A DNA stretch of 27,580 bases from Flammula alnicola (Eukaryota > Basidiomycota > Agaricomycetes > Agaricales > Strophariaceae): contig JADNRV010000518.1 of the NCBI GenBank assembly GCA_015499995.1, positions 1-27,580 on the forward strand. The letters are read 5' to 3'. The notes below the pieces were generated by a model. That model did no database searches and had not been told where the DNA came from. It saw only the letters and a list, made by a program, of their open reading frames with translations. The position numbers and the translations under genes were made by a program. This document shows positions 17,806 through 27,580 of this stretch, piece after piece (position 1 is the first letter of the stretch; every line of letters begins with the position of its first letter).

Positions 17806-20622
17806 TCAACCTAATTGAGAGAAATAAGGAGGGTCAGCATGATAATCGAAGATCAAAAAAACACCATTGAAATCGTATACATCTGTAACGCCAGTCAGCG
17901 CCTGAATATCGCAGAATACTCCCTCTGATTCTTCTCGAGCTCTTATATTGAATTTCTTTCGAAGAGTCTGCAGATTGAGATATCGTTCTGCCGCAGGCGA
18001 TATTGATCTGGTCTTCAGCACTTCGTCGCGACAATACTCGTCCACCAGGCTCTCGATAACGCCATCCATCAGCGCCACGACCGTAAGCATCGAAACTAAA
18101 AACCGTTGGACATCGGGCTCTAGAGAGATATGATCAAAACATTTTACGTAAGACGCATTTGTAGCTGATAAAAAATTACCATCGAGGACGACAAAAAGAC
18201 GCGTCCAGGCATCCAGCATGGCGTATTTCCACCCTCCTTCAAAGTCCAGTAAATTGCGAAGTGATGAGAGGGAGGACCAGAGCTCGTCCATCACGGGCTG
18301 AGGTGTAACCCCGAGCCTGTAATCAAAAGCAGACAATACATCCCGGTGGGCAGACTGCAGAGAAGTTTAGAACCTGGCAACGACATTAAAAGGAAATAAA
18401 ACGATATTACTTCTAAATCTTCGTGCGACAGATCGTGCGGAGCTAACGCGAGATATTCTTGAGCATATACAGGAAGGAGAGGATCGAGAAAGTCGCGATG
18501 GAACTATATCGCAATGTGAGAAATGGCCATGAAGAGGAAGAGCTTGGATGAACCTTCACGCTCACGGAGAGGCAGGCAACGGCAATATCCCAAACAACGA
18601 GACCGAGGCCTTCTTCTTGGACGGAGCTTCTGTCCGAATCTATACTCGATGTTCTCGAAATGCTCGCCCGTGAAGGTCTTGATTCCGAGTCTAGACCTGG
18701 CGACATGGTTAGATAAAAGTATCTGAGGAACATCCAAACGGCATGGAATCGAGTCTCGGGGGAGTTTTGAAGCTGGTCCTGCAAATTGGAACATGTGTGT
18801 GGACGAGTATCTGACGTATCCTGTGAAGAAACGGTGGACGAAGAAAAAGTAGACAAAGAAAAGCTGGACGGGGAAAGACTGGTTGAAGACAAGCTAGATG
18901 TTGTTGGCGAGGACACAGTGCTTGGAGCATGTCCAGGTTTTCGGCTTGGAAGTACCTGTCATAATTTTGGAGATCAGGCAACGAAAAAGAGGAATTCGAG
19001 GAATCAAACATCTAAAAGCCAGCTAACAACCGCCTCCCTCCTCTTCCTTCCGATACCCAGAACAACTTCCCATTCGATCATTGTGTCGTCCTCCCATGTA
19101 TCTTCATCATCTACATAAGACCACCCGTCTTCGATCGTTTCTCGAACCATCCAGGCCGGAGGACGTTTACATATCCCGGTCGGCAAACCATCCATCTCTC
19201 TACCTCTCGCTTCTCTTTCCAAGTACCTGCTTAGCCGCACTTTGGCCAAGGTTTCAGTGCTGAGGGGGAGCTTGGGTGCATGGTCCTTCGGTGGTGCGAT
19301 GATGGGCACCGGACTCATCAAAATGTTCGCATATTCTGACTTCTTGTTACTATTATCTCGAATGCGGCGAGGCGTGGGTGCCACAGGAGTTGCAGGAACC
19401 GTCGGGATACATTCCACAGCCGCCGGTTTCTAGAATTCAAGAGTATTCGGATAAATGCTGAAAACAGAAAGAATAGGCGGTACTTGTGCGTTGTCTACAA
19501 GGACGGATTTCAGAGAGTCCGCCCTCCTGAGACTTGCGGTCCGACGCGCATATATGCGGTCTCCTGCACGTGGACCAAGATCCCGACCCGTCTTCTGCCT
19601 TTTAGTTTGTGGTTCGCCTTCCTGTTCGAGATTTTCACGAGTTATGTACGACTGAGCGATCATACGATAAGGAGCCACAACTTCCGCCGTGTCTTTTTTG
19701 GCGTTCCGACATGAACTGAATATGGGAAGACGCATATATATGAGCGAATGTGACGGAATGGTAAGGTAGGTAGTGGTAATCACCTTGTACGGCTGGCGCT
19801 ACTAAAACAAACAGGAGATATTTCTTCAGGAGCATTCGGCGGTTGTGAATAACGTGAATTAAGGCTGCTGTCCTTGGTATCTTCACGTTCTTCAGTTGGT
19901 GCCTGCGATAGAAACCATTTGCTGACAAGAGCTTGACCGTTCGGTGGTGACTGACTATAGAGACGATGACGGCCAGAAGAATAGTCCGGCGAATGACATT
20001 CGCTTGAATCGGTGCATGAAATATAGCCTGCCTCTCCCTGGTCCAAGTCCAAAGAATCTTGGTCGCGCTCGCGTTCCGTTAGTGCAATCAACAGAAGCTG
20101 GTGCAGCCTTTGACCAAAATCGTCGGCAGTAGAGCCCGTCGAGAAGTCGACAACTTCTTGAGATGGACTGTGCTCAGATATATAAACAGGATGCGACACA
20201 GAGTCAACAGATGTTGAAATCCAAGAGGAAAAAGGCCCTTCTGAATCCTCCGAGGAAGACGACCGAGTAGATGAACTTGCGAGATCCGGAGAACTGCTGG
20301 CAAGAGGGACCTCCAAGTGAAAGTTTTCATCTTCATCCTCATTCTCCAGTTCTGAGGTTTCTTGTGGGCCCTCCAGCCAGCTGGGCGGACAGGATAAGAC
20401 CGGCGAAGAAGCTGGAGATGTCGAGCTAACAAGTCCAAAGAGAGAACCCAGCATCCAAGGTCGGTCAGAGCTACTCCCTTCGCAGGATTCCGGGCTTGGA
20501 GTGCGCATGTATTCGAGCGAAGCGTTAATTAGTTCGGAGGAAGTAATCTCGTCATGGACACTCGGGTTTTTAAGAGGTTTAGGGTCCAAAGAAGCACTAG
20601 AACGTGATTTTCCGGAGTCCAT
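17806..20622 (-). CDS. Cyclin-fold protein with long disordered regions (806 aa)
   Basis: Eight exons: 20622-19784, 19715-19484, 19429-19010, 18955-18554, 18503-18411, 18354-18180, 18119-17865, 17810-17806 (2421 nt). Residues 1-280 are Ser/Pro/Asp/Glu-rich and disordered (a SSSEDSEGPFSSW-type acidic stretch). A basic region follows (TKRQKTGRDLGPRAGD, YARRTASLRRAD). The cyclin core starts near residue 488 (RREAVVSWLLDVLPS), is interrupted by a poly-Ser/Thr insert of about 45 residues, and resumes with ETRFHAVWMFLRYFYLTM and WDIAVACLSVSVKFHRDFL, PVYAQEYLALAPHDLSHEDLE, DVLSAFDYRLGVTPQPVMDEL. This matches the cyclin N-terminal fold, with the usual Lys (VKFH) and a downstream Glu (DLE), so it probably binds a CDK; it lacks features assigning it to a G1, mitotic or transcriptional class. 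The last two introns (60 and 54 nt) are multiples of three without stops, and the final splice leaves the same TGA with or without retention. Confidence 0.86.
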
Positions 20623-20951
20623 GTCAGAAAAAGAAAAGGGCCTGAGTTTGTTCTGTGGATTGTGTGCCAGTGGGTAAGGTCGCTGAAAAGTAACTTGGAT
20701 CTCGAGGGGAAGCGTTTTCGGAGTTGTTCACCAAACAAGTGATCATGTGACCAAAAGGCGCGTCGCGTCGCGTCCCCTGCCGACCGTAATTTGACTCAAA
20801 AAGGCTCTCGTACGTGACGAGACAGCAACTACACTTATTGTAGAGGATATACAATGCAATCTGCTGATATAATTATGTCATCTGCAAGTCGTCTGCGTCG
20901 CAACACGTTATTGTTGATAAATGCTGAACAAAATGAGTCCGTCCGATCAAG
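20623..20951. other. FAB1 3' flank and cyclin-fold gene promoter
   Basis: A compact 329-bp spacer between two same-strand genes. Apart from the ACGCG cluster I see no TATA box or reading frame. Confidence 0.55.
20757..20777 (-). promoter_or_regulatory. ACGCG cluster (MCB-like) upstream of the cyclin-fold gene
   Basis: On the minus strand the sequence ggacgcgacgcgacgcgcc carries three overlapping ACGCG cores, 135-155 bp before the cyclin-fold ATG. ACGCG is the core of the MluI cell-cycle box bound by MBF-type (Mbp1/Swi6) factors in fungi, which often drive G1/S genes including cyclins. The assignment is by sequence and position only, and the same bases also lie 3' of FAB1. Confidence 0.35.
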
Positions 20952-23900
20952 TCAAAGAACGCTGGGAAGAAGATTGGGATCGCTGATAATCCTTGAATCA
21001 TCCAGAGGTTTTGACCATTTATCTAAGCCAACATTCGAATGAACATCAGTAAGTACAAGAACTAATTTAGAGATGCACTAACCTGGACAAGCCACAAAGT
21101 AACCCTCCAAGGCGCTCACAAATCGCTCTTGGTATTCTGTCGGAGGCATAACGGTGACTTCCTTTCCAGACTGGAGGCCCTGCTTGGCTTTGTATTCGAT
21201 CGTTTTCGCAAAAGTGTAGCTGCCTGGAGGATGATTCAGTTCGGCGAGCATAGGCACGAAATTTTGGAATTACCTATTGTATCAACAAGACCGCAAGCAA
21301 TTTCTTTCTTCTCCTCGTCAACACCTAGAAGGAGACTTTACCTCCAGTCAGATGGGGGCTGTCAACGGATGAGCATGAACGTACGAATAGTCCATGATGT
21401 TGCTTTTAGAGAGGAACTCTGCGTCGCTCTTGATAGCTTCGCGAAGAATGACCTTGGAATAAGGACGGACCAGTGTCAAAGTCCGTTGTTGACCTAGGAA
21501 TTATGGAAGGACAGAAACGGTTAGCCGTATGCCCTCAAGCACGCAGATGATAGTTCAACAAACCTTCAATCCATTCGCCATCAAACAGCGTTTTGGTCCT
21601 ATCTCCTTGAGTTTTGACCCTCCTCCCTTGAATGCCCTTGAGGTCGAACGTTTTACTGATGTTCTGGTTGAAGAACAAGTTCTCCATTACTAACAGATCG
21701 GCCTTCGATTGCACGGCCCCTGTTTCGAGGTTCCTAATTTCGATCGTGTAGAATCCAATGAGCTTCGCAAGAACAGTTGCCTTGCTCGCAGTGGCGTCCA
21801 TATAACGAAAATACGACGGAGCGAGTTCAACCAACACTTGTCTGAGGAAAGGAAAAATAATGAAAAGCTGGTTTTTTATAAGAGCCCACAGCCACAACTC
21901 ACAAATCAGCAACGTTCCAGGCATTGACCAAGGTCTTGATAATAAACCGATCGTCGCTTGTTTTCCAAAAGTTGGATTTACTCTTCCCACCAACTGCAGC
22001 CCAATTTGTGCTCCTCGAAAGGCTTTTCACAAACGTGTCCTGAATCCCACACCTCTTGCGGAGCACATCAAACTGCTTCGCATAATACACCGTACAGCTG
22101 AACTTGAGTCGCTTGCCGATTGTCCAATCGTATTTGATATGCGGGCGCTCATCGAAGTTCGCCATGTCAGCTAACAGCACATGGTGCTTCTTCGCATTGG
22201 GGGCTGAAGGTGACGCCGAGCGCGATGGAGGCTCGCTATTCAGTACGAACCGCATGGCCGAGCTGATCCCGCTTGCCAGCGTGCTCGCGAAGCCCGATGA
22301 GGTGGAAGGAGGAACATCAGGTGTACCTGGATTTGTGTTTGCATTCCAAGCCGAAGGCGCAGTGGAAGTAGAAGGAAAGGCCACGTTTTCTTTGTTGGCG
22401 ATCTTCGGCGCATCCTTCGGTGGCAATGCCGGAGGTAATTGGCTTGGTTGGCCTGGAGGTTCATTGGTATCAGCATTGGGGACGATCTCCTTGCCGACAG
22501 TGCTCTGGCTCTTCTCACTCTCAGCAGAGATGACGGACGACGTCCTTCCTCTCCTTATATTCGTCTCCGCATTCCCCGAATTCGATTTGGAGATGGCCTC
22601 AGACTTGATCGACGCAGGTCTAGAAGACGGCGTTGAAAATGGGACCCCATTTTCCAACTGCAATCGTAGTAAATCCACATTTTCCACGGAATCAGGCGAC
22701 GCATTGAGCTGGCCGCCAGCAGCCTGCGTGCTCAGACCCACATCCGCTGTGGTCTTGACTGACGGTGGTTTTGGTGTGGCGGTAACATGAGCTGCGTTCG
22801 CGCTCGATAGAGTCGAGAACCGCGAGCCATGGGCAGGAAGAAGCATATTTTGTGGTTCCGGATTCGTCTTCTGCCTCAGGACATCTCGGATGGAGAGAAG
22901 GGACGTCGGGTCGCGGATGTGCTCTTTCCTCGAGATAGTGGCGGAGTATGTCTCTGGTTCGTTCCAAACGACGTCTTCCTGGTCTGGATCTGGCTGATGC
23001 TTCGAGGAAGATGTGAAAAGCTTGTAGCCTGTCGCAACAGAAAAGAACGACGAAGGGGCAGATTCGATGACAGGAGTCGTCGTTGCCTGCGACGCTGAAC
23101 CTGAACGAACCATCGACAGACTCGCGAGCTCAAGCTGATAATCCGCAGTACTAAAAATCCATCAGCCCGCATTCCTAAAAACAATAAAAATACACACCTA
23201 AGCGTATGGGCGATAATGCTGCCCCAATCATCCTCTCTTACAATAATATTACCTCCTGGCACCACATGATACCCCTTGCCCCACCACTGCGGTTCCTCCG
23301 CTACTAGCTCGCCCACAGTCTTCAACTGAGCCGCATGCAGATGTTTCTTTTGCCATGCCTTGAGCCTCTTCTGCGTCCCTTTCCCAGTTGCGAGGAATGC
23401 GCTCCTTACATCATTCAATGACCCCTCCGGCGTCTTCGCCAACAGGGTATACAATGACTGCTCGATTTTCTGGAAGTTGTGCCGCAGAGCCGCCAGGAGT
23501 TCCACAGGGTTATCTTTGGGTGGCACCGTCGGAGTTTTGGAAGCCTGTGTATCGGTGCTCACGCTTGACTGAGTTGTGAAATAGGAGTCTTGTGGAGGAT
23601 AAACCTCATTGGATGGTGACGTGGGGGTACTGGATGGCAGAGAAGGAAGAGTGAGAGTATTAGAAGCTCGCGGTGTGCTGGTGCCCGATACCGGGCCTGG
23701 GGTATCGAAAGCCTCATAAGCGTCGTCTATGGAAGGCAGCCGAGGCAACGACTTCTGATTCGGTACGTTGGCATTCAGAATTTGTTCCTGCGAGAATAGA
23801 AGTAAGTTCATTTCTACCCAGAGTGTGAAGATGAAGAATAGGAGACCGCACAATTTTATCCATATGATCCGAAACACCTTCCCACCACTTCCTAATCTCT

Positions 23901-26372
23901 CTCCTCAACACCTTCTTCTGCTCGTCCTCAGAACCTCGTTGGTCGTCCACTGTACGTCCAGAACTCGTAGAAGGCTGACTACACCTCTCCACTCCGCGCA
24001 TAATCTGCAATCTCGGCACTCTCAATTCAAAAATATCTTCGATCGTCGACAACGCTAGCGAGATGTCTGCGGAAGAGGTAGAGAAATGTCGGATGATGTT
24101 GAGCCTTGACGAAGGTAATGTTGTCCATGCACCTGGAGGTGGTGTCGTGTGTTCGCAAAGTGGCGGTGTCAAAGTGCATATCGAGGGAGAGTATATCAGG
24201 AGTTCAAGAAATTTTGCGAAGGAGAATAGACTAAATGAATTCCAAGGTTATGTCAGAAATTAAGATCGAAGAAATAATGAAAAGACATACTAAGTCCCGT
24301 CGTTCATCTTCGTTCGCGTCGTTTTGGCATCACAGACTGCACAGCTCTCCCAAATCTCTATACCTTCATCCTCAGATTCCGACTCTTTTGAAGCTTCCTT
24401 CGTCTCCTCCTCTTTCTCCTTGCCCTTCCCTTTCTCCTCAGCAACCCTAATCGCTATCCGAACTCCATCATGAATAATCCTCTGCTCATGCTGTCCCTGC
24501 GAGAATGTACATCCAGATCTATCACATGGCATCGTTCTGCGGGTCGAAAGGTCGCGAGCCCAATCTCCCAGAATGAAGTCGCCGCCGGGGCGTTGTGAAT
24601 AATATTGATAAGTTATCCAATGAGGCTTCCCACACGGCGATAAATCCGATTGCGGAAGGTTGGATGCTGTTGCAGAGGAAGGGGGTATAGGAACAAGAGC
24701 AGTGGTAGATGCAGAGGAGCCTTCTTGGTTATTGACATTGGTGTCTATGGAAGGCGCCAACGAAATTGACGGTGCCGAAGCTGCTGGAGGTGCAGTGGTC
24801 TGGGACTTGGTTGAGAATGAAGATGAAGATGAAGGTACGTGTGATGAGCAAAGCACTGAGATTTCTTGGTGGCGGACAAAACCAAGGATACCCGCCATGC
24901 CTCTTCCTTCTGCGTCCTTGCCATCCCATCCAAGAAGACTTGTCAACGCAGCCCTCTCGTCTCCTTTCAATCGCTTCTTTGAAACGCCTTCTCCATCGGT
25001 CTGACTCGTTCTCGTCTTCTCCTTCTCCGCCAAATCGACTATGAGCTTGGGAAGAGCTAAAGTGATACCGGCCGAAGTGGACAGGAGACTTCTCGAGTCG
25101 TCGATGCGCTTGAGAGCGAAGGAGAATGGCCGATACGCTGACTCTGTAACCACCGGAGCCGGATGGGGCGAGGACTTCCAGAGAGACGCATGGCGGTCAC
25201 CCATAAATGAAAATCGCCGCAGCCGTCCAGCCACGGCCCCACTTAGGCCCTCAACAGACCGCCGAGGAATCGCTTCCGCCGGAACATCTGGGGATGAAGG
25301 GAAGACCGTCAAATTTAAGGAGAGGCCGTTATGCCCTGCTGGTGGATTGATCGTCTGGGAGCGACGGTGGCTGAAATTCCTCTTCAAGAAGAAGTTGGTG
25401 AAGCTGGATGGGATAATTGAGTTCCGCAGCGCCTTGCCTCTCGATATTTCCTTGATTGGTTCTTTCCCTTGAGATATGTCATCGGAAAGTAGACGCGTCG
25501 GAGTCGAGGGCGAGGGTACAGGGAATTTGGGCCGTGCAAGTTTGAGGTAGACGCCCGAGTCTGATAGGAGGCGCTGTTCGAGCATTAAGGAAAGGTAGAC
25601 GTATACTGCGAGGCGAAGAACCTCACACAGCAGATGGTGCTGCATTGGCGAGTTTACGCCTTTAAAGGTAAATGTGCCCCCAACTAAGCGCAAGTTATCG
25701 TCAACAGCATTGGCTACATAAGATATTAGACAGCGCAAATCCTTGAAAATAACTTCGCTTACTTTCCAACCCTTCAAGGCCATAGAGAACGGTCCCATCC
25801 AATTCGTCCTGGCCGCGATCCTGCAACGCAAAGCTTCCGGCAGAAAACACGCATCCTATGTTGGCAGGCAACATATCGAAGCCGCTGTCTTCTGTTGGCA
25901 ATGGTGTTCGGCTACCGTGAGGTGATACGCAAAGCAATAGATGGCCAATACGCTGCTGCCCCTGGGGCACAGCAGGACGAGCAGCGATCATGCGCAGTTG
26001 CTTCAAGGGAGAAACTGGGGCCTCTGGTTTTGCAGGAAGAGGTTTGTCGTCTCTGGAATGTGTGGTCTCTGTTGTCGTGTCTGATTTCTTTCCATCATCG
26101 CGTTGCGTTCGTGGTAGCTGTTTGTGAATCCTCAATTCTCTTCTTCTCTTGATACTCGACAACCAATCACCCTGACTGAATTGCTGACCAAGGGCGTCCA
26201 AAGCTTCTTCCAAGACATAGACCCATCCGTCGCGTCTGTTCTCGATACCTGGTTCGTGAATGTCGGTCAAGAAATGCTTAATGAGCCGTGCGCGGTGGTT
26301 TTGAGCTTCGACCGAGAGTGTAGGCAAAGGTAAGCTCGTCGGGAGCTCTGGGAGAGGTTTTTGGTTCGCCAT
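20952..26372 (-). CDS. FAB1: 1-phosphatidylinositol-3-phosphate 5-kinase, Fab1/PIKfyve type (1636 aa)
   Basis: Ten exons: 26372-25763, 25713-24291, 24230-23852, 23787-23198, 23150-21903, 21841-21564, 21493-21385, 21335-21274, 21223-21083, 21022-20952 (4911 nt). It converts PtdIns3P to PtdIns(3,5)P2 on endosomes and vacuoles. The PIP-kinase domain occupies about residues 1325-1630: FSCTVYYAKQFDVLRKRCG, the Gly loop and Lys region GGKSKSNFWKTSDDRFIIK, MENLFFNQNISKTFDLKGIQG (DLKG catalytic motif), NIMDYSLLLGVDEE (MDYSLL), LVDTIGSYTFAKTIEYKAKQ, and a C-terminus ending near ACPDKWSKPLDDS. The middle carries the Cys-rich CCR region (CGKPHWITYQYYSQRPGGD, CTFSQGQHEQRIIHDG, CAVCDAKTTR, FSFAKFLELLIYSP, LCEHT). 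The N-terminus starts MANQKPLPELPTSLPLP and has no FYVE zinc finger, and the GroEL-like apical region is not evident. Extensive Ser/Pro-rich linkers fill about 250-600 and 1000-1320. Confidence 0.97.
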
Positions 26373-27141
26373 CCTCAGCCGGGTTCACCTAGAGTCCGTT
26401 AAGCACTCTAGAACACACAAGCTAAAGGGAATCATACGAACGTCATGGTGATAACTACCAAAGACTGTTCCGGCCCTGGAATCCCCTTTTATGGCTTTCC
26501 TCCGTCCGTGTTGGCCGTAAATGGCGCATATTGGTGCATATTGGGTGCATAGGTTCCTAGATGAGCCTTTCCGACAAGAAATAGGAGCTGTAGAGACGTT
26601 TTACACTTGGGAAAAGTTTCGCTGGTGGTATAGAATCCGTATGGAACAAATGAAAAAGGATTGGAAGTATGTAGGATCTTTTCAGCTGGCCATCGGTAAT
26701 GAGTACGTAATTTGGCCGTGTGCGGCATCCCGGCACCGATCAGTACAATACTCCGCCACTCCGCTCGTTTGGCCGGATGTCGCGTCACGGTACCTCTTCC
26801 TTGCACTCAGAGTCAAAAGGTTTGACCGAACCTATTAATGTTCACCACGGTGAGTAAGATTCGATGTTTTCACTCCATCAAGCATTGGGGATCATAAGAC
26901 TCTGCAGGGCTTCTTAGAACATCAGAACCATGTAAGCGATGTTAACATGGGACACAGTTCGGCCAATGAACGGTTGGGCTAGTTGTCCCATGTTACACCA
27001 GCTGGGATATCCAAGTGCGCGCCTGGTCGTTTCTTTTGTGCTCAATCATTCCTCAAATTACACCTAAGGAGATGTATTCGACTGCCATGAACGATACTTC
27101 TGCACTCCGATAACCCTGGAGCTTCTTCATATTTTGGGCTG
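26373..27141. other. FAB1 promoter region and intergenic sequence
   Basis: Contains overlapping 105-codon frames on opposite strands (26521-26838 + and 26806-26489 -), neither with motif or splice support. The repeated phrases ggcgcatattggtgcatattgggtgcat (26522-26550) form a short imperfect tandem repeat. The right end may hold the promoter and first exon of the edge gene. Confidence 0.5.
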
Positions 27142-27538
27142 ACTCATCTTACATTCTCGCCGTGGGCATCCGACTCTTCGACCGTAACAGCGGCTTTTTT
27201 CGTCAGTGGCGTCGATGGTTCGTCTCATGAATCAAAGCAGCGCAAGCTCGACAGGGTATTTACCGTCGTTTTCTCAGGCCGGAGAAATGATATTCCTACC
27301 TTGAATACTTTCGAGCAGTCAAATGACGAGCCGAGAATAACAATCATCAAGAAAGTCACTGGGACACGCTCTGGAGTCTGGACTTGGTTGTGCGTAAACT
27401 ATCTTCCACCAACTCTCTTTCGCAGATTGCATGACGGCATGTGAACGGTGTTTTTGTCCTTCGTTGACATCAAATTCTTACCAGACTTCTTGAGCACTCT
27501 AGGAGCCCAAGTACTAGTGCCGAATTTAGCCTCCAATG
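27142..27538 (+). CDS. Unrecognised gene at right edge, 5' exons unresolved
   Basis: A stop-free frame runs from about 27142 to 27389, encoding LTHLTFSPWASDSSTVTAAFF, VSGVDGSSHESKQRKLDRVF and TFEQSNDEPRITIIKKVTGT. It then meets a good donor (gtgcgt, starting 27390) and acceptor (tttcgcag, ending 27425), a short exon LLHDG (27426-27441), and a second intron (gtgaac..taccag, 27442-27483). The last exon (27484-27538) reads LLEHSRSPSTSAEFSLQ then TGA. The composition is protein-like, but I do not know the family. No in-frame ATG or convincing acceptor lies upstream (an in-frame TGA is at about 27089), so the beginning is unresolved. The first intron, 36 nt, is very short, so the 3' structure is tentative. 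Confidence 0.4.
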
Positions 27539-27580
27539 ACCATCTTCAAATCATCCACCCCTTCTCTCTCAAACTTCCCA

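Noticed and set aside
19780..20622. Minus-strand 280-aa Ser-rich ORF as a stand-alone gene
   Set aside because: It is exon 1 of the cyclin-fold gene: a donor at 19782-19783 joins it in phase to 19715 and the downstream frames.
22104..22790. Plus-strand 228-aa ORF opposite FAB1
   Set aside because: An antisense shadow of the Ser/Pro-rich FAB1 exon. Its Gly/Val/Phe-rich composition is what the complement of Pro/Ser/Ala codons gives.
24290..25831. Minus-strand 513-aa ORF as a separate gene
   Set aside because: It is exon 2 of FAB1; its apparent first residues are translated intron, and phase-correct splicing links it to exons on both sides.
26489..26838. Overlapping 105-codon ORFs on both strands upstream of FAB1
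   Set aside because: Neither has motifs, splice signals or a credible context, and mirrored open frames of equal length suggest chance in a region lacking stops.

Overview
The window is nuclear DNA of a filamentous basidiomycete, most likely an Agaricomycete (mushroom-forming fungus). Nearly every gene is split by short GT-AG introns of about 45-70 nt. The gene content also fits: a DyP-type peroxidase, a secreted mannoprotein-like GPI protein with a Ser/Thr/Gly-rich tail, a FYVE-less Fab1, and lineage-type secreted and hypothetical proteins. Most coding regions had to be reassembled by splicing reading frames by eye. Exon coordinates are given in the evidence fields, and each model was checked for phase and for the total length being a multiple of three.

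Layout from left to right. 1-1441 (+): 3' part of a secreted GPI-anchored glycoprotein gene, including a 9-nt micro-exon. 2032-2570 (-): a tiny Gln/Pro/Tyr-rich protein ending in a Cys-rich membrane (CYSTM-like) tail. 2571-5237: a gene-poor, repeat-bearing stretch. It has an 85-bp inverted repeat pair and a complete non-autonomous DNA transposon (4156-4823) with 34-bp terminal inverted repeats and a perfect 8-bp target duplication (hAT-like), sitting in what looks like a decayed minus-strand gene. 5238-6272 (-): magnesium-dependent phosphatase MDP-1 in eight exons, one intron apparently using a GC donor. 7288-7674 (+): an unknown conserved-looking exon lacking an ATG. 8615-9717 (+): a secreted protein made of two nearly identical tandem units, each preceded by a dibasic Kex2-type site. 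10240-11034 (-): a prolyl-4-hydroxylase-type 2OG-Fe(II) oxygenase. 12339-14342 (+): a DyP-type peroxidase. 15146-15852 (-): the U5 snRNP protein Dim1/Dib1, complete at 142 aa, with a possible small ORF starting 6 nt after its stop. 16111-16797 (-): unknown protein. 17806-20622 (-): cyclin-fold protein with long disordered regions. 20952-26372 (-): Fab1/PIKfyve-type PtdIns3P 5-kinase, 1636 aa. 27142-27538 (+): 3' part of an unrecognised gene at the right edge.

Functionally the right half (about 14.8-26.4 kb) is mostly housekeeping on the minus strand: splicing, a cyclin, and endolysosomal phosphoinositide signalling. The left half carries accessory and secreted functions plus transposon debris. 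I see no biosynthetic cluster, CRISPR, rRNA or tRNA. The two most unusual items are the tandem-duplicated, Kex2-punctuated secreted protein and the small hAT-like element with its intact target-site duplication. A minor theme is several introns that are a multiple of three and free of stops, so that retention would give an in-frame isoform.
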